Positions 45,629 through 58,439 of a stretch of 64,000 nucleotides of DNA are shown piece by piece. Both the position numbers and the translations under genes were made by a program. The stretch comes from Siphonodentalium dalli (taxonomy: Eukaryota; Mollusca; Scaphopoda; Gadilida; Siphonodentaliidae): NCBI GenBank assembly GCA_032622095.1, contig CP136065.1, forward strand, positions 59,637,094 through 59,701,093, in the 5' to 3' direction. Position 1 is the first letter of the stretch; each line of letters begins with the position of its first letter. The notes beneath the pieces are model-generated. The model did not search any database and was not told where the DNA came from. It saw nothing but the letters and a program-made list of their open reading frames with translations.

Positions 45629-48600
45629 TGTGGGAGTAATGTACTATGACAATACTCGGCCATTCACATATACACACGACCACCATGTATGGTCGGTTGT
45701 GAACGGATATAGCTGTCCGTGACCAAGATATGGCATTCCTAAATATATAGGTAGTGGCGTCAATATTTATAGCTAAATACTGCCATCATCCCTTAATCAT
45801 ATTAAATGGAGAATCCAAGAATCCCCCCATGTTAGATGATGTTAAAAATTCAGAGGTTAGAATCATAAAATAAGTTGAGATTGCTCTATATCATGCGGAA
45901 TCGGGAGGAATGCACAAAAAGTGGATCGAGATCAGCTTATTTCGATTGTGCCCCCCCCCCCCCCTCGGTGTAACTTGATCACGTGAGAGACAAACGTTGC
46001 ATGACATTGTACAACTCTGAGAGAGTGTGATTCGTTTGTGTTTAATTAAAAACCAATTAATTACAAAAATAAATATATATTATAAATACTTATAAAATAT
46101 TATCATTTCCCTTATTCTCATGTACATCCTATTCCATTCTTTAATTAATCTACTTTAGGATTTAATTCTTTGGTGTATTGGAACCATAGCTGGATGGCTG
46201 TAAAATGGAAACTGTCTCCTCCAGAGGGCCCTGTGGACGGCAAGTGATATTTGAAAAGTCCTGATCTAAGTCCATATGGAGAATAGTTACCGTACTAACA
46301 GGAGTGAATCTGTGACAAAAGTACGAAGTTATTGTATTTAATATCTTACACCTTTTTCATCAGGGATAGATTTCTGAAGATAGATAGATAGATAGATTTA
46401 TTACTCTTTTCGTCGACAAGATATATGAGCACGAACAAAAGGAATTAAACATTGGCAAATGTGTCATGATCAATATTAGAAATTAACTATATTATGTTTG
46501 TTATTATGTTGTTTATGATATATATGTTCGTTATTTTCAATTGTGCAACTGCCATAAATTGGTGTATTGCAATAAATATATCTATCTATCTATCTATATG
46601 TTATGCACATGAAAGCTGCCCTTACGAAACGTTCCTGTGGTACTGGGGTTCAACGATTCCTGCAGTGTTGTATCTAATACAATTTCGGTTCCGACTCTAG
46701 CACGACTTTAATGGTGATTTTTCAAGAAAACAACTGGAACATCGTGAATAAGGCCAATTATTAGTGTGATTTTCTTAATTGGTTCTTTAAATTCATTGTG
46801 GAATCAGTTTGTAGCAAGCACAGTGTTGTTCATTTAGCATCAGACGAAGGTTGACGCTATTGGTTTTCTCAATCGGCGCCTTGAGCAGTCAAGAATTCGC
46901 GAAAACAGATCAAACTTCCTCCAACAAATGCTTTTGAGTGAAATTTTAAGCTTTAGGCACAAAATCGAGCCAAAAATGATATATGACTGTTCGGACCCAC
47001 GCTGAGAAGTGTCAGCTGCAGCTGGTATTGACTTTTTTTTTATCATAAAACTCCACATTAGAAGTGTTTCATTGGCTCCGACTCTTAATTTCCGATGGCT
47101 CCAACCCTTATCCTTGGATTCGGTCTCTAACACAGTGATGTTGCTTTGTATTTCCCGGTAGAGTCTATTGCCATTAACACCCCACCGTTATCATTTCGCA
47201 TCGTATTCACGGATAAATAAAATTGCAACATCGAATCAACCAAGCGGAGCATATATAAACCCAGCGATATATAACCTGAAAGTCTACAATCTATATGGAA
47301 AGTTCCCATGATGATGTAGGCCTATAAGTACATGCAATTCAGTAGAACATGTATGTGACCTAGGATTAAAATAACTGTTTCAGTGTATGGAAGACATGCA
47401 ATCAAGTTTCCCTACATATCTTCAATCGCCATTTCAAGAGAAAGAATTATGATGGTAAGTATACGATATGTTGTGACATGCATAGGAATGGCGCAGTTAT
47501 TCAAGTATATATGTGTGAAATTATAGCATGGGGGCAAATATAGTGACACGGACATAAAATAATACCATCGCGGCCATGAAATAGCTGTCAAAATGGCTGC
47601 AACTCCAAGACATGCCAAGAACATATTGGATAACCAAATAGGAGTGAAAATACATTATTAATATAAAAGTATGTTGTTTAGTATCTTTAAAGGTACACAG
47701 ATCATTAAAACAGATCCATCTGAATGATTTATTGGTCACTGCTACCCAAGTCAACCCCAATGTATTTTCTGCTTTATATCCAACATCCAACTGTCCGGCC
47801 AAAATATAATAATTTTGGTCATGCACCACACAAAGTAATGTTTTGCCACGCAGTGCATGGTAGTTTAATTTGGCATTGTGATTAATTATATTGAATGTAC
47901 CACATAAACTCAAGTGCACACCCTTGTGTTAAAAAGACTAGTTACATTTATATAATTTGCTACACTCTCCATGATAATATACCATACAAAAATGACCCAA
48001 TGCTTTATAATATCATACTGCAAAGAAATACTCATCTCTTCATTAGATTAGCGTCATATCTCAAAAGATGAAAGAGATAATTTTTATGCTGCTATCAAAC
48101 CGGTTTATTAGAAGACAATTTTATTCAAATTACTTCAGTCCCCACTTTACAACTGGAATATACTATACTACCACGCAATGCACAATATTAATTTTCAGTA
48201 TCGTCTTGTTTTAAATATCTTACCAACATTGTGCTAAATAGCAGGGGATCATCGATTAAAGCTGTTATGTCAGCGTTGAACATTGGCTAAATGTTGCTAT
48301 TTGTGGTTTTGTGTACAACAACTATCAACAACTATATGTAACATTAGGGATAAGGGGTAAACGCGGTTGCAGAAATCGTAGTACATGTACTTTTCGCGTA
48401 TATTTGGCTTTGGTGAATATAACCAAATATAATTTACAGCGACAAACAGTTTGTCACAGAATATGTAAACCATATTGGTCAAGTTTAGAATTTATTGGAG
48501 ATATGCTATGGTATTCTTTTGTGTTTTGATAAATTTGTTCATAATATACCACCATGCGTTCTTGTGATAAAAGGGAAATATTCGTATTTTAATTGTCACC

Positions 48601-49925
48601 TGGTTGGAGGCAACTACATGTATGATTGCTATTGTGAGACATACTGACATAGACAATAGGATCTTCACATTTTACCCAGTACTATATGGATATCTCTTAT
48701 ATTGTTCTATAGCAGTGCATTTTGAAAGGGTTGATGTTGTAGATATCAAAATAAATGATGATCGGTCACATTCGCGAGACTGCTCCGACTACATATATTT
48801 CTAGAAAAGATCACAGAATCAATACATCCATAACAAATCACATTTAACTGTTAATTACGCATATAGTCACACGATTCAACATAAAAAGTACATATAAAAC
48901 TGCATTATTGTTCCGTTTCTGGGCGCCCAAAAGTCAAGATTTAACCGTTGCATGAGACCTGCTTTCGATTGCTCTCTCGTGAGATTCCTTAGGAGAATTC
49001 TTACATCTCTGATCAAACGTTTCTCGTATACTCTGCAATGAATATTCTCGAATAATTCGAGCGTGTGTTCACTCTTGTAGGACTCTATAGCAGAAAGTGT
49101 AAATTTCATTCAGTTTTGTCCATTTTGGGAAAGACATTCTACAAATATGGTTTACGACTAAGCATTGTGTCAATATTTAAATTTATTTTTGGCATTAATT
49201 GTTGCACTTACTGCAGAACTTCAGAAATTCAACAATTTCCGAAACTAACCATCATCTTGGGCACCATGCATCTTGATTAGAGAATTTTCCCCAAAGCGGA
49301 TTTTGGATATGTTGTTCCCCAGATTGTGCCCGACAAAATGACACCAAAAGTAGCTCGTTAATAATTGTTTCTGGGTCCAATGCTTCCAAGGACCAAACTA
49401 CATGTGGAGATCCTTTCCACAATGCTGGTCTACCGGCATACCAAAGGACATCCAACTTGAATCGGACTATCGATACTTGACCTGTGATGTGAAATGTTAG
49501 TTACCGACGGACAGATGTCTCCGGTCGGCCACTATATACCCCCCCCCCGAATCCTCATTAGGAAGGTGGCGGGCATAATAAACATCAGCCTACATGTATG
49601 TGTTATAATTTGATCAAATAAATAAAAAAAAACTCACCTGAATTTATATGTCACAACAGTAATATATTCCAAACATAAAGAAATAAACTATTGAGAGTCA
49701 CTTCCTTTGTGTACAGATGAGTGCTCTGAAGTGAAATTTGATAAATGATACCATCTGCTCTAGTTATTTTGGGGAAGCATTGGTCAGGGATTATGTAACA
49801 CTGGTGCTTATAGCCATGTGTCTCCGGAAGTAACGGTTGTGCAGCCAGTGCAGGTGTTGGGCAGATTGATTTCAATGTTAACAAACTTATAGTGGCTGCT
49901 TCAGATAACAGCTTAGCTGCTTAAG
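45629..49925. other. No gene recognised; microsatellites and retroelement tails
   Basis: A C14 run at 45950-45964, a (GATA)n tract at 46378-46397 preceded on the minus strand by AATAAA, and AATAAATATATCTATC at 46571 on the plus strand look like tails of two opposed non-LTR or SINE copies. Frames of 66-132 codons occur on both strands (47521-47919 minus; 48876-49109 minus, HTLELFENIHCRVYEKRLI) without a motif I can name; the second has protein-like composition but no splice support I trust. Confidence 0.4.
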
Positions 49926-52806
49926 GTCTCGATCTCACAAGCGCCAAATCTTACAAGAATACATCACCGACCATCCACCAGATATAATCGCCATTAATGA
50001 GACCAAGCTCGACGACAATAGCCGGATCACCTTCACTAATTACAAAATCGCGCGCCGAGACCGGAACTCCCAGGTGGGAGGTGTTGCATTACTCATACAC
50101 AAAGACCTGAAACACGCCATGCTGAACACAGAAGACATAGACGAAGAGACCCTGGCAGTTGAGATAACCATACGTGGCATCAAGACTGCCATTGTAGCTA
50201 CATACAACCCACCATCCACAGAACTCCACAGATCCTCCTTCAACCGCTTCACATCTACACATCGACAATGCATTTTCATCGGAGATTACAACGCGAAACA
50301 CACCATCTACGGCTGCAACCTGACGAACACTAACGGCGACCGAATGTTTGACATCATCGAAGACTTAGATCTAATCATATTGAACCACGAAGATGAACCA
50401 ACACATTGCCACGCTCCAACCAACACATGGGACATCCTCGACCTAGCCATCGCCACCCCATCCATCACCACAAAAGGATTCCAGTGCCAAGTAGGAGACG
50501 ACATCTCCAGCGACCATCTACCCCTCCACATCAAGATCAGCAACGCCAGCGTAGATCGCCATCAGAAAACTATGCGCCGCAACCTCAAAAAAGCCAACTG
50601 GGACCTCTTCCGACAACACATCACCGACAACATAGACACCCCATCCATCACGACAACAACCAACATCGACACTACATGCCAACAGCTCTCAAAAACCATA
50701 GACTCCGCCCTAGACATAGCATGCCCGAAACAACAAGTCAACACCACAGCATGGCGAGTCTCCCCGGAAACCCTCAACATGATCCGACTAAAACGAAGAC
50801 TCCAGCAGAAAAATCCAGGAGACCCCCACTACAAACATCTCTACAACTCAATGAACAAACAAGTCAAAGCAGCAGTGAAAAAAGAAAAATCTGAATCCTG
50901 GCAGCGAGCAACAACAGAACTCGGCAACATGAAAATGAACAAAAACTTCTGGAAAACATTCAAAACCCTAACCGGCACCGGAATAACCAACAACAAAACA
51001 GAAAAACCCCTAAAAAAATCAGACGGAAACCTTACCTCAGGAGACAACGAAAAAGCAGAGACCTTCGCTGAAAATCTAAAAATGATCCACAACACCCACC
51101 AAGGCACAGCATACGACGACAACTTCAAAACGACCGTTGAAAACCATATCAAAGACAATCCAGACCTCTTCCAACCACTAAACAACACCGACAGCGACCC
51201 GGATGAAGTCTTTCCCATTGCATCACCCATCACACACGAAGAGATAATATCCAATCTAAAGAAGGGAAAAAACAATTCAGCTCCAGGCAACGACAGCATC
51301 ACATACTCAATACTTCGACAAGCTCCACCAGCCTTCTTCGCCAGACTACTGTTACTCTTCAACGCATGCCTAACCATTGGATACTTCCCAACAGCATGGA
51401 AAACAGCAGTAGGAGTAATGATCCCAAAGCCAGACAAAGACCGATCCATCCCCAGCAACTACCGACCCATCAGCCTCCTCCAATGTACGGGAAAACTCTT
51501 CGAGAGAATAATCAGCAGCAGACTCCGAGACCACCTAGATTCCTCCAACTTTTTCAATCCATGGCAGCGCGGTTACCGACAAGGAAAAGAGGGCATAGAA
51601 CACATCATTAGAATAGCAGAAGACGTCAGACTATCACTAGGAAAAAACTGGACAACAGCCGCAGTCTTCCTAGACGTAGAAAAAGCCTTCGACTCAGTAT
51701 GGCACGACGGCCTCCGATACAAGATCAGCCACCTCAACCTTGCAAGAAAATACACACGCCTCATCTCTTCATTCCTTCAAGACCGTCAACTCAGCGTCCG
51801 CATCAACAACGAAACATCAAACCCAGTCCACCTACGCACCGGAACACCACAAGGATCTGTACTAAGCCCACTCCTCTTCTTAATCTACGCCAACGACCTA
51901 CCCATAGACAAGAGAAACAACGTTGAAATATCACAGTTCGCCGACGACCTAGGACTCTGGACGACTCATACAAACCCCCGAATCCTACAGAAAAGACTAC
52001 AAAAGACACTCGACGACCTATCAACATGGTGCTCAAAATGGAGAATTAAACTCAACGCCAAAAAGACCCAACTCATCATATTCCACAGAAGAAAAACAAC
52101 ACAATCCATCAACATCAAGATAGACAACGAGACAATCCAACCAAGCGATCCTACTAGGAATAACACTAGACCAGCAAATGACCTTCATCCCTCACATCAA
52201 CAAGATAGCCGATAAAGCTCGAAAAAGAACAAATCTACTACGATGCCTCCTGGGAACAGACTGGGGAACCAACAGCCAAACCCTCATCAACCTCTACCAA
52301 ATCTACGTCCGACCAGTCATGGAGTACGGTGCTGCCGTCCTCACAGCAGCCCCAAAGACATACATTGAAAAACTACAGAAAGTCCAAAACCTAGCCCTCC
52401 GCATCGCGCTCCGCCAACCACCATGGACACCGATCAACGCCCTCCACGACGCAGCGAACATACCTACAATCAAGCAAAGACTGATGGATCTCAGAAACAT
52501 GACACTATCCCGACTAGACAACAGCCCACTCCTCCTAGAACTACAAGTCAGAAATCAACTACTCACCACGAAAAAGACAAAGTCCATCCTACAACTAGAC
52601 GCAACAGACAGACCCATATAACCTCGACAGCACATGACGACTCCACCATGCTTCCGCCGCTTTGCCTCCAACCACAGTAACCACGACAGCCACAAGATCG
52701 ATCCCCATCGAAAAATCAAGAAAGGGTGAAGGGACTTGCACACTGCAGTCCGACCACCCTACCCGGCCTTCGGCCGGAAACGACTCAACAACAAGTCTCG
52801 ATCTCA
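49926..52806 (+). mobile_element. 5'-truncated Jockey-like non-LTR retrotransposon with 12-bp direct repeats
   Basis: GTCTCGATCTCA occurs at 49926-49937 and 52795-52806 and brackets the element, as a target-site duplication would. The 3' end just before the second copy reads CTCAACAACAA, a weak A-rich tail. ORF1 and the first codons of the endonuclease are absent, typical of incomplete reverse transcription. Near the 3' end ACCCGGCCTTCGGCCGG can form a short stem. The sense strand is strikingly rich in A and C and poor in G, unlike the flanks. Confidence 0.75.
49938..52621 (+). pseudogene. Endonuclease-reverse transcriptase (ORF2) of the Jockey-like element
   Basis: ORF2 nicks target DNA and copies the element RNA into it. 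Endonuclease motifs: NETKL (about 49993), GDYNAKH (about 50281) and SSDHLP (about 50509), all with expected catalytic residues. RT motifs: NYRPISLL (51457), FLDVEKAFDSVW (51667), GTPQGSVLSPLLF (51841) and FADD (51937). A one-base frame change lies near 52100-52150; the thumb/C-terminal part (LLGITLDQQMTF, YVRPVMEYGAAVL) goes on in the next frame to the stop at 52621. The open frame extends left to 49909 into flank. Inactive through truncation and frameshift, yet only one break in ~890 codons, so probably a fairly recent copy. Confidence 0.9.
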
Positions 52807-53129
52807 AATCCAGGCACTGTGAATCAGTGTAATAGCTGGATTGCACCATGCAGATCCAAAATTATACATTTAAATGGTATATTCTTCGTTTGTGGGGATA
52901 GTCTGATAATATGAGAAGTCATGAAGAGAAAACACCCATGAGATTTCCCAATCATTAATTTGTAGGGATGTTCAGATAATAATTAAGTTCAAAATAAGGC
53001 TATTTAATTTATTATCTGAATATCCCTATAAAGAATGAATGGAAATCAAGTAACTACTCAGTCTCTACTCACGCCACTGAGTGTGAGTGTGGTCCCTACA
53101 GTTCAGCACATGTTTTAACCATCCTGAGA
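52807..53129. repeat. Flank with a family C-like hairpin
   Basis: TAGGGATGTTCAGATAATAA and TTATTATC-style TTTATTATCTGAATATCCCTA form an imperfect ~70-bp hairpin at 52960-53030. The TTCAGATAATAA-AAGTTCAA core is that of family C. No gene. Confidence 0.6.
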
Positions 53130-53410
53130 TGGAAGTCGGTCTTTGCAATTTTTCTCCCAGACACCTGGACCGATTTCAACCAAATTTGTTGTGGCGACTC
53201 GCAGATTTTATAACAGTGTTAGATTTTCAAAATTATGATATAAAAAAATTGATTTATTTTTAAAAACAATTTAATTTTTGTTTTAAATATAAAATATTTA
53301 AACCATCAAAATGTGTGCAAAGGGGCTGAATAAAGGCTCTGTAATCTCAAAATGTGCACAAAGGGGCTGCTGTGGCCACAGACCCCTCCTGACGCTCAAT
53401 AAAGGCTCCC
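53130..53410 (+). repeat. Dispersed repeat family P, copy P3
   Basis: GTCGGTCTTTGCAATTTTTC, CCAGACACCTGGACCGATTT and CAACCAAATTTG, then an A/T-rich stretch, then CAAAATGTGTGCAAAGGGGC, the last part duplicated 59 bp on with GGCTGCTGTGGCC. Same order as P1 in reverse complement. Confidence 0.65.
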
Positions 53411-53854
53411 TCAACATTCTTTTTGCTATCCATGGCAATATTGTCATATAGGATGCACGTCATCATGCACCTAGGTATTCTGAAAAAAATCCTATAAATT
53501 CCCCCTAGGAAATAAGGTCCTATAATTTTCCTATAGTGAATCATCGTTTCCTATAGGATTCCTTTAAGACATTTCCATACGGGTAACCTTTGTTCAACTA
53601 GAACCATCGTTGCTTTATAAAATTCATTGAAATCAACAGGGCACAAGCTAGGGGTTGAAAACAGGGCGAATTGACTTCTCCCTCTGGAGATTTTAGGGAG
53701 ACTTCAAATCAACCAGTTCCCTTCCCAAACTTGCTCACTTATTTAATATTCCAGTAATGGTCGGTAAATGTTCTAACAATGAAGACCGTAACAAAACACA
53801 TATATCCTTAGTGATCTGACAACTGGAACTGTAAGACTAGTTGAAATCTGAACA
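53411..53854. other. No gene recognised
   Basis: Only CCTATA-type short repeats near 53490-53560. Confidence 0.45.
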
Positions 53855-54238
53855 TTAAAGACATATTATGTACTTGTTCGGGTGCGTGAAACTGGTAAGT
53901 TAGTATTCAGGTACTACGTGTATACCAACAGGAGGAATGTAGCATTCTACTAACATCACTGAAATCTCAAGCAAATCGACCATATAGAAATCGATTCCAT
54001 AGAATACATTGTCTGAACTATGCTAAATTGTAAATATTTACTACTCGAATCGGGACGCTTCTATCGGTGATAAACTTACAAAAACGATTTCGCCATCGGC
54101 AGTCACTGCATTTAATTAAATATAAGAATGACGGTGTGTGTCGTCAATTTAGATATATTTGTAAAAATAACTACTCTGAACAAGATTATTCTCCATTTCT
54201 ATTTGATCACCCTACCAGAGTGTTTCACATCACTTTAA
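53855..54238 (+). mobile_element. TTAA element family S, copy S1
   Basis: Begins TTAAAGACATATTA and ends CACATCACTTTAA. Its complement matches 63479-63788 over nearly the whole length, including GAATGTAGCATTCTACTAAC, TTGTAAATATTTAC, ATTTCGCCATCG and TCTATTTGATCACCCTACC. Both copies start and stop at TTAA, so these are the element ends. The terminal inverted repeat itself is very short (TTAAAG). Confidence 0.7.
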
Positions 54239-55169
54239 GGAATCTTAGGATCATCAGAGTGGTAACATAACAATAGATTCTTCGCTCAGAACACTAAGCC
54301 ATATCTTAGTGATCCAAACCAATGATTGTAACCTGATGCTGAGGTCATGGGTAAACCCAACTTAATTTGCATGTGATGATCAAACAGTTTATTTGAATGT
54401 CTTTGTACAGAAGTGTGTAACTGTATCGAACACAAATCAACCCCAAGGATGTACAGAGATAATTCAAATCTATAGTTGTCACTATTTTTAAAACAGGCAT
54501 ATTAGTACAGCATTAATTAGGGAAAATTGTGCATTTTGTGATAAAAGTGCCATATAACCATATGAGTATATACTTGAGATGAAAGTAATCGAAATTCAGA
54601 AGTGCCAAGACAGAAATTGCCCCAGGTTAGACATGGTAGTTGGGGAGGGGTACTCTAGATTCTTTTGGTGTATGGTGTAATGTTTTTGTGTAATATGTTG
54701 GCAAAGTAACTATGAACTTCAGCTTTGATTTGGGCCTCAGGGAATGGCGCATTGTTAGTGATGGAATGGTATATTGGGGTGATAGTCACTATAGTGGATC
54801 TCATTATTGGCACACATGTGCATGCTTAGCTGCCCATCTGTTGAAGAGGTGATATGTGAAATTCAAACTTGTTCACCAGATAGATCCATAGAAATTCTTT
54901 GTTGAAAATCTGGGTGCTGGCATACCCCCCCCCACAGTGCAAAATTGAATAATGGGCAGAACAGAAACCAAATTTAAAATAGACTAAGGAGGATAACTCT
55001 AGAATGGAAAATGCAAACAAGCAGACATGGCGGTGAATCTCCATACCAAATTTCATTCAGATTAGATAATCCATGGCTGAGATATCTGCTGGGATGAAAA
55101 AAAATAAAGATTTCAAGATATTTAAAGCAAAGTATAATCTAGAATGGGAATATAAGTCCAGCAAATAAG
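54239..55169. other. No gene recognised
   Basis: Nothing beyond short frames and a CCCCCCCCC run near 54927. Confidence 0.45.
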
Positions 55170-55265
55170 GTGCCGGACATTTGCAGAATGAGGTTCCCAG
55201 AGGATGAATTTAGTGACGCTATCCCACAGTGGGCTAGCATCACCAAATTCATCCTCATGGCCTCA
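55170..55265. repeat. Palindromic repeat, family K, copy 2
   Basis: GAGGATGAATTTAGTGACGC and its complement GCATCACCAAATTCATCCTC pair around TATCCCACAGTGGGCTA, flanked by TTTGCAGAATGAGGT. A half copy is at 55470-55510. Confidence 0.75.
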
Positions 55266-56002
55266 TCTGCTATTGGAGACCAAGACTCAGATTTAAATTC
55301 CCAGATGGTGAATATTGTGATATGCACCCATTTGGAATCTCGATTATGCAATGTGCAAATTTGTGGATGTAGAGAAACTAAACTAAAAAAAAAAAAGTAT
55401 CGTTGCGAAGAAGTTTCTAAAGAAACTAATATGATAATAAAGATACTTTCCAGAGAAGATGAGGCCTAAGCAGAATGAGGTCCACAGAGGATGAATTTAG
55501 TGATGCAGCTTTTTCAGGCCTGCACTGAAGGGACAAAGTCAATCCAGTATATCTCCCACTTTGTTGAATTTTCCTTAATAATTGGGGGTATCAAAATATA
55601 TCTGAAGTTACCATTACAACTCCCTTCACATATCAGGAAGTAAAAAGAAACAAAGCATCAACAATGACATATTTTCTTCAAAATAACCAAACAGTCTCAA
55701 TATTACAATCAACAGAATACATTTAAATGTACACAACAGTTTTGATCCAGGACGAAACCAATATAACTGAACAATAGATATCGGAATGGTGATGAAAGTA
55801 AGAGGTGTCATGAAAATAAGTGTAGAGTAAAACCACCATGATAAATGATGAAAAATAAAACAATAAAGAATAAAAGTTGGTTTCTTTGTCATGATAGAGA
55901 AAAATAAATTAATTTCAAAGGTCTTGTCAATAGTGACATAGTGTTGATAGTGACATAGATAACTGAATTTTCATTTGCCATGCATGATTTTAACATTTTG
56001 CT
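55266..56002. other. No gene recognised
   Basis: The half palindrome at 55470-55510 and the minus-strand frame 55626-55892 (hydrophobic, no motif) are the only items. Confidence 0.45.
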
Positions 56003-56908
56003 TTAAACCGTTCTTTACTGAATACGCATTAATGAGTTGTTCCCTCCAGAAATGTTCAGATAATAAGTTCAACAAATGTTTGTTGAACTTATTATCTAAA
56101 AATTTCCATCAAATGAATAGGAATCCTTCTGCATTTGTATTATTTGTTGTTTGCTTATATTTCCTCAGCATCCCTTCAGATGTATAATAGACCATTCCAA
56201 TGTGCACTTTTATAACTAATGGGAGAATCCATTTAGTGAAGAAAGGGTTATAGATGGTGTATCTCCCATTCGTTGAACAGCCCTTATGAGAATACAGTAT
56301 AGAAACTGTTTATGTAGCCCTTGTTTATAATTGTTTCCATTATAAGGTTTTCTAATTGACTTGATTTACTGAATTTCACAGCTATTGTAATGGTAATGGT
56401 GAAGGACAGACCAGATTTTGGGGTAACTTTTTTTACTTTCATCAATGGAGTCTTAAGTGTTAACATATTTCTTCAGTGTCGCATATCAACACCATCATTT
56501 AAGTCTATGTTAAAATTATTTTCGCTGATGTCTTGCAATTTTTTTTACTACAAACTACTTATGAAGTATAAAATTGGTTGCATGATTGTCTTCCCAACTG
56601 TTGCAAGTAAGAAACAGCTAGGTCATGTTGTAGGCACAAAAAAATCACCCCCTACTTTACTTCTTTATTAAATGGATTATCCCATTCAATTATAAACCTA
56701 TACATTGGAATGGTCTATTATTCATTTGGAGGGGTGTTCAGGAAATATAAGCCATAAGCAAACGACTGGCAGATATAGTCTTATTCGTTGGTGAGAAATG
56801 TTTGGATAATAACTAATAAGTTCAACAAACTATCTTTGTTGCACTTATTTTCTTAACATTTCCTAAGGGAACTACTCGTCAATGAGTATTTGGTATAGAA
56901 ATGGTTAA
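56003..56908. mobile_element. TTAA element family C, copy C3 with nested TIR element
   Basis: Left end TTAAACCGTTCTTTACTGAA, right end (complement) TTAACCATTTCTATACCAAA; the arms continue through CTCATTGACGAGTAGTTCCC and AAATGTTCAGATAATAAG for about 100 bp. Just inside the left end TTCAGATAATAAGTTCAACA pairs with TGTTGAACTTATTATCT in a hairpin (56050-56108); a degenerate mirror hairpin is near 56785-56870. A second TIR element sits between them. Confidence 0.75.
56184..56721. mobile_element. TIR element nested in C3
   Basis: ATAATAGACCATTCCAATG at left and CATTGGAATGGTCTATTAT at right are perfect inverted ends; similarity extends inward about 65 bp (TGGGA-AATCCATTTA / TAAATGGATTATCCCA). 538 bp. 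ATGGTCTATTATT-type ends also occur near 15700, next to C1, so this element and family C travel together. The frame 56390-56671 inside has no transposase motif. Confidence 0.75.
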
Positions 56909-57199
56909 ATATCCATAAATATAATGACCAGCAATGACAATCACTGATTTAGCAAATATTAAATACATCCACTGCATGTAGCGCTTCACATCTTTAAAAG
57001 TTGATGAAAATCCTTTTAGATCAACATCACTAAAAATCAGAGGCAGACACATTTCTATTAAGAAAGAGAGCTTTCACTGTATCAGCATAATAAGCTATCT
57101 TTACCGGTCACAATCTCACTACAAGTTATCCATAGCAGCTATCTACGTCACATGGAAAAATCATAAAGTAAGATAGTAGAAAGTTACCAAATATGTGTG

Positions 57200-57566
57200 C
57201 CTGTGCCAATGCATTCTCTTATATATGCGAGTCGACCATAGGTCGCCTCGCATATATAAGAGAATGCATTGGCCTAACAATTTTTTACAATTTTAATAAT
57301 TTTTTCTTGTATTCTTTAACAATTTTATAATTTCACCCATACAGAGCCCCAGACAAACATGAGCAGACAACACTCTTATATATGCTTCTATATATGTGTG
57401 GGGCTCCCTGCAGGGTAATGGATGTTTTTTATTTTATGTCCTAAAAATTGCAAGAAACATTTATTTAAAAAAAATGATAAAAAAGTGTTAGGCCAATGCA
57501 TTCTCTTATATATGCGAGGCGACCTATGGTCGACTCGCATATATTAGAGAATGCATTGGCACAGGG
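57200..57566. mobile_element. Paired-hairpin module B4
   Basis: CCTGTGCCAATGCATTCTC plus the 66-bp palindrome at left and its complement ending GCATTGGCACAGGG at right flank an AT-rich spacer with ATATATGCTTCTATATATG. Same module as in B1, B2 and B3, but no TTAACCCTTT ends are visible around it. Confidence 0.8.
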
Positions 57567-57667
57567 TAAAACAATATGAGCCTAATAAAAATGTCTACAG
57601 CTGTGATGGTTATTATGGTAGAAATTCATTGAATATCACTAATATTACTTAATGGAAGCTCGTCATC

Positions 57668-58147
57668 GATACCCAGGCCTGAGAATATGGTACTGGACAT
57701 TTGTAGAATGAGGTCCCCAGAGGGTGAATTTAGTGACGATAGCCCACACAGTGAGCTAGCATCACCAAATTCATCATCTGGGGACCTCATTCTGCAGACT
57801 CATCTGCTATCGGAGACCTCAACTCAGATTTAAGTGCCCAGATGGTGAATATTTTTATGTGCACCCTTTGGGCACCTCAATTATGCAATGTGACATCTGC
57901 CAATTTGGGGATATAGAGAAACTAAACTTAAAAAGAAATAGAATCTTTGTGAAGTTTCTAAAAAATTTTTTTTTTAAATTGATAATAAAGATACTTTCCA
58001 GAGAAGATGAGGCCGAAGCAGAATGATGTCCCCAGAGGGTGAATTTATTGATGTTAGCCTGCAGTGTGGGGTATCGTCACTAAATTCACCCTCTGGGGAC
58101 CTCATCCTGCAAATGTTCGGTACCATATTTTCAGGACTGTCGATACC
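57668..58147. mobile_element. Foldback element, family K, copy 3
   Basis: Left arm: GATACCCAGGCCTGAGAATA, TGGTAC, GAATGAGGTCCCCAGAGGG, GAATTTAGTGACGAT. Right arm, inverted: ATCGTCACTAAATTCACCC, CTCTGGGGACCTCAT, GGTACCATATTTTCAG, GTCGATACC. The arms are about 85 bp, and each arm also forms its own hairpin (57710-57795; 58020-58110). No target duplication found. Confidence 0.75.
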
Positions 58148-58439
58148 TAGTTTTTTGTATAAACACAATCCTACAGGTATACTAACTTTCTTCAAAGCTA
58201 CATATAGCTAGCAGTATCTACAATAACCCCTTCCACAAAACACAAAAGAGGAGATATTCTGATTTCGGAGGAGGTTTGTGACATAACATTTAACATGTTT
58301 ACGTTATTTTATCACTTAATTTCTTTAAATTTCGTTAAAAAAGTAAAGTAATTTTTTACTGTACTTATCTACCATCTAAGTGAAATTTTCCTGTCCAAAA
58401 AATAAAAATAATGATACCAGCAAGGATACATGGTTGGCA

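Noticed and set aside
50040-52849. Many minus-strand and alternative-frame ORFs, up to 205 codons, opposite the non-LTR ORF2
   Set aside because: The sense strand is poor in G and so poor in antisense stops; these are shadows of ORF2 with no motifs.
56390-56671. Possible transposase ORF inside the nested TIR element
   Set aside because: 93 codons, hydrophobic and Phe-rich, with no DDE or HTH motif.
55170-58211. Similar short peptides (ICRMR-PE-EFSD) recurring in several ORFs
   Set aside because: They come from copies of the family K palindrome read in equivalent frames; there is no sign of selection on protein.
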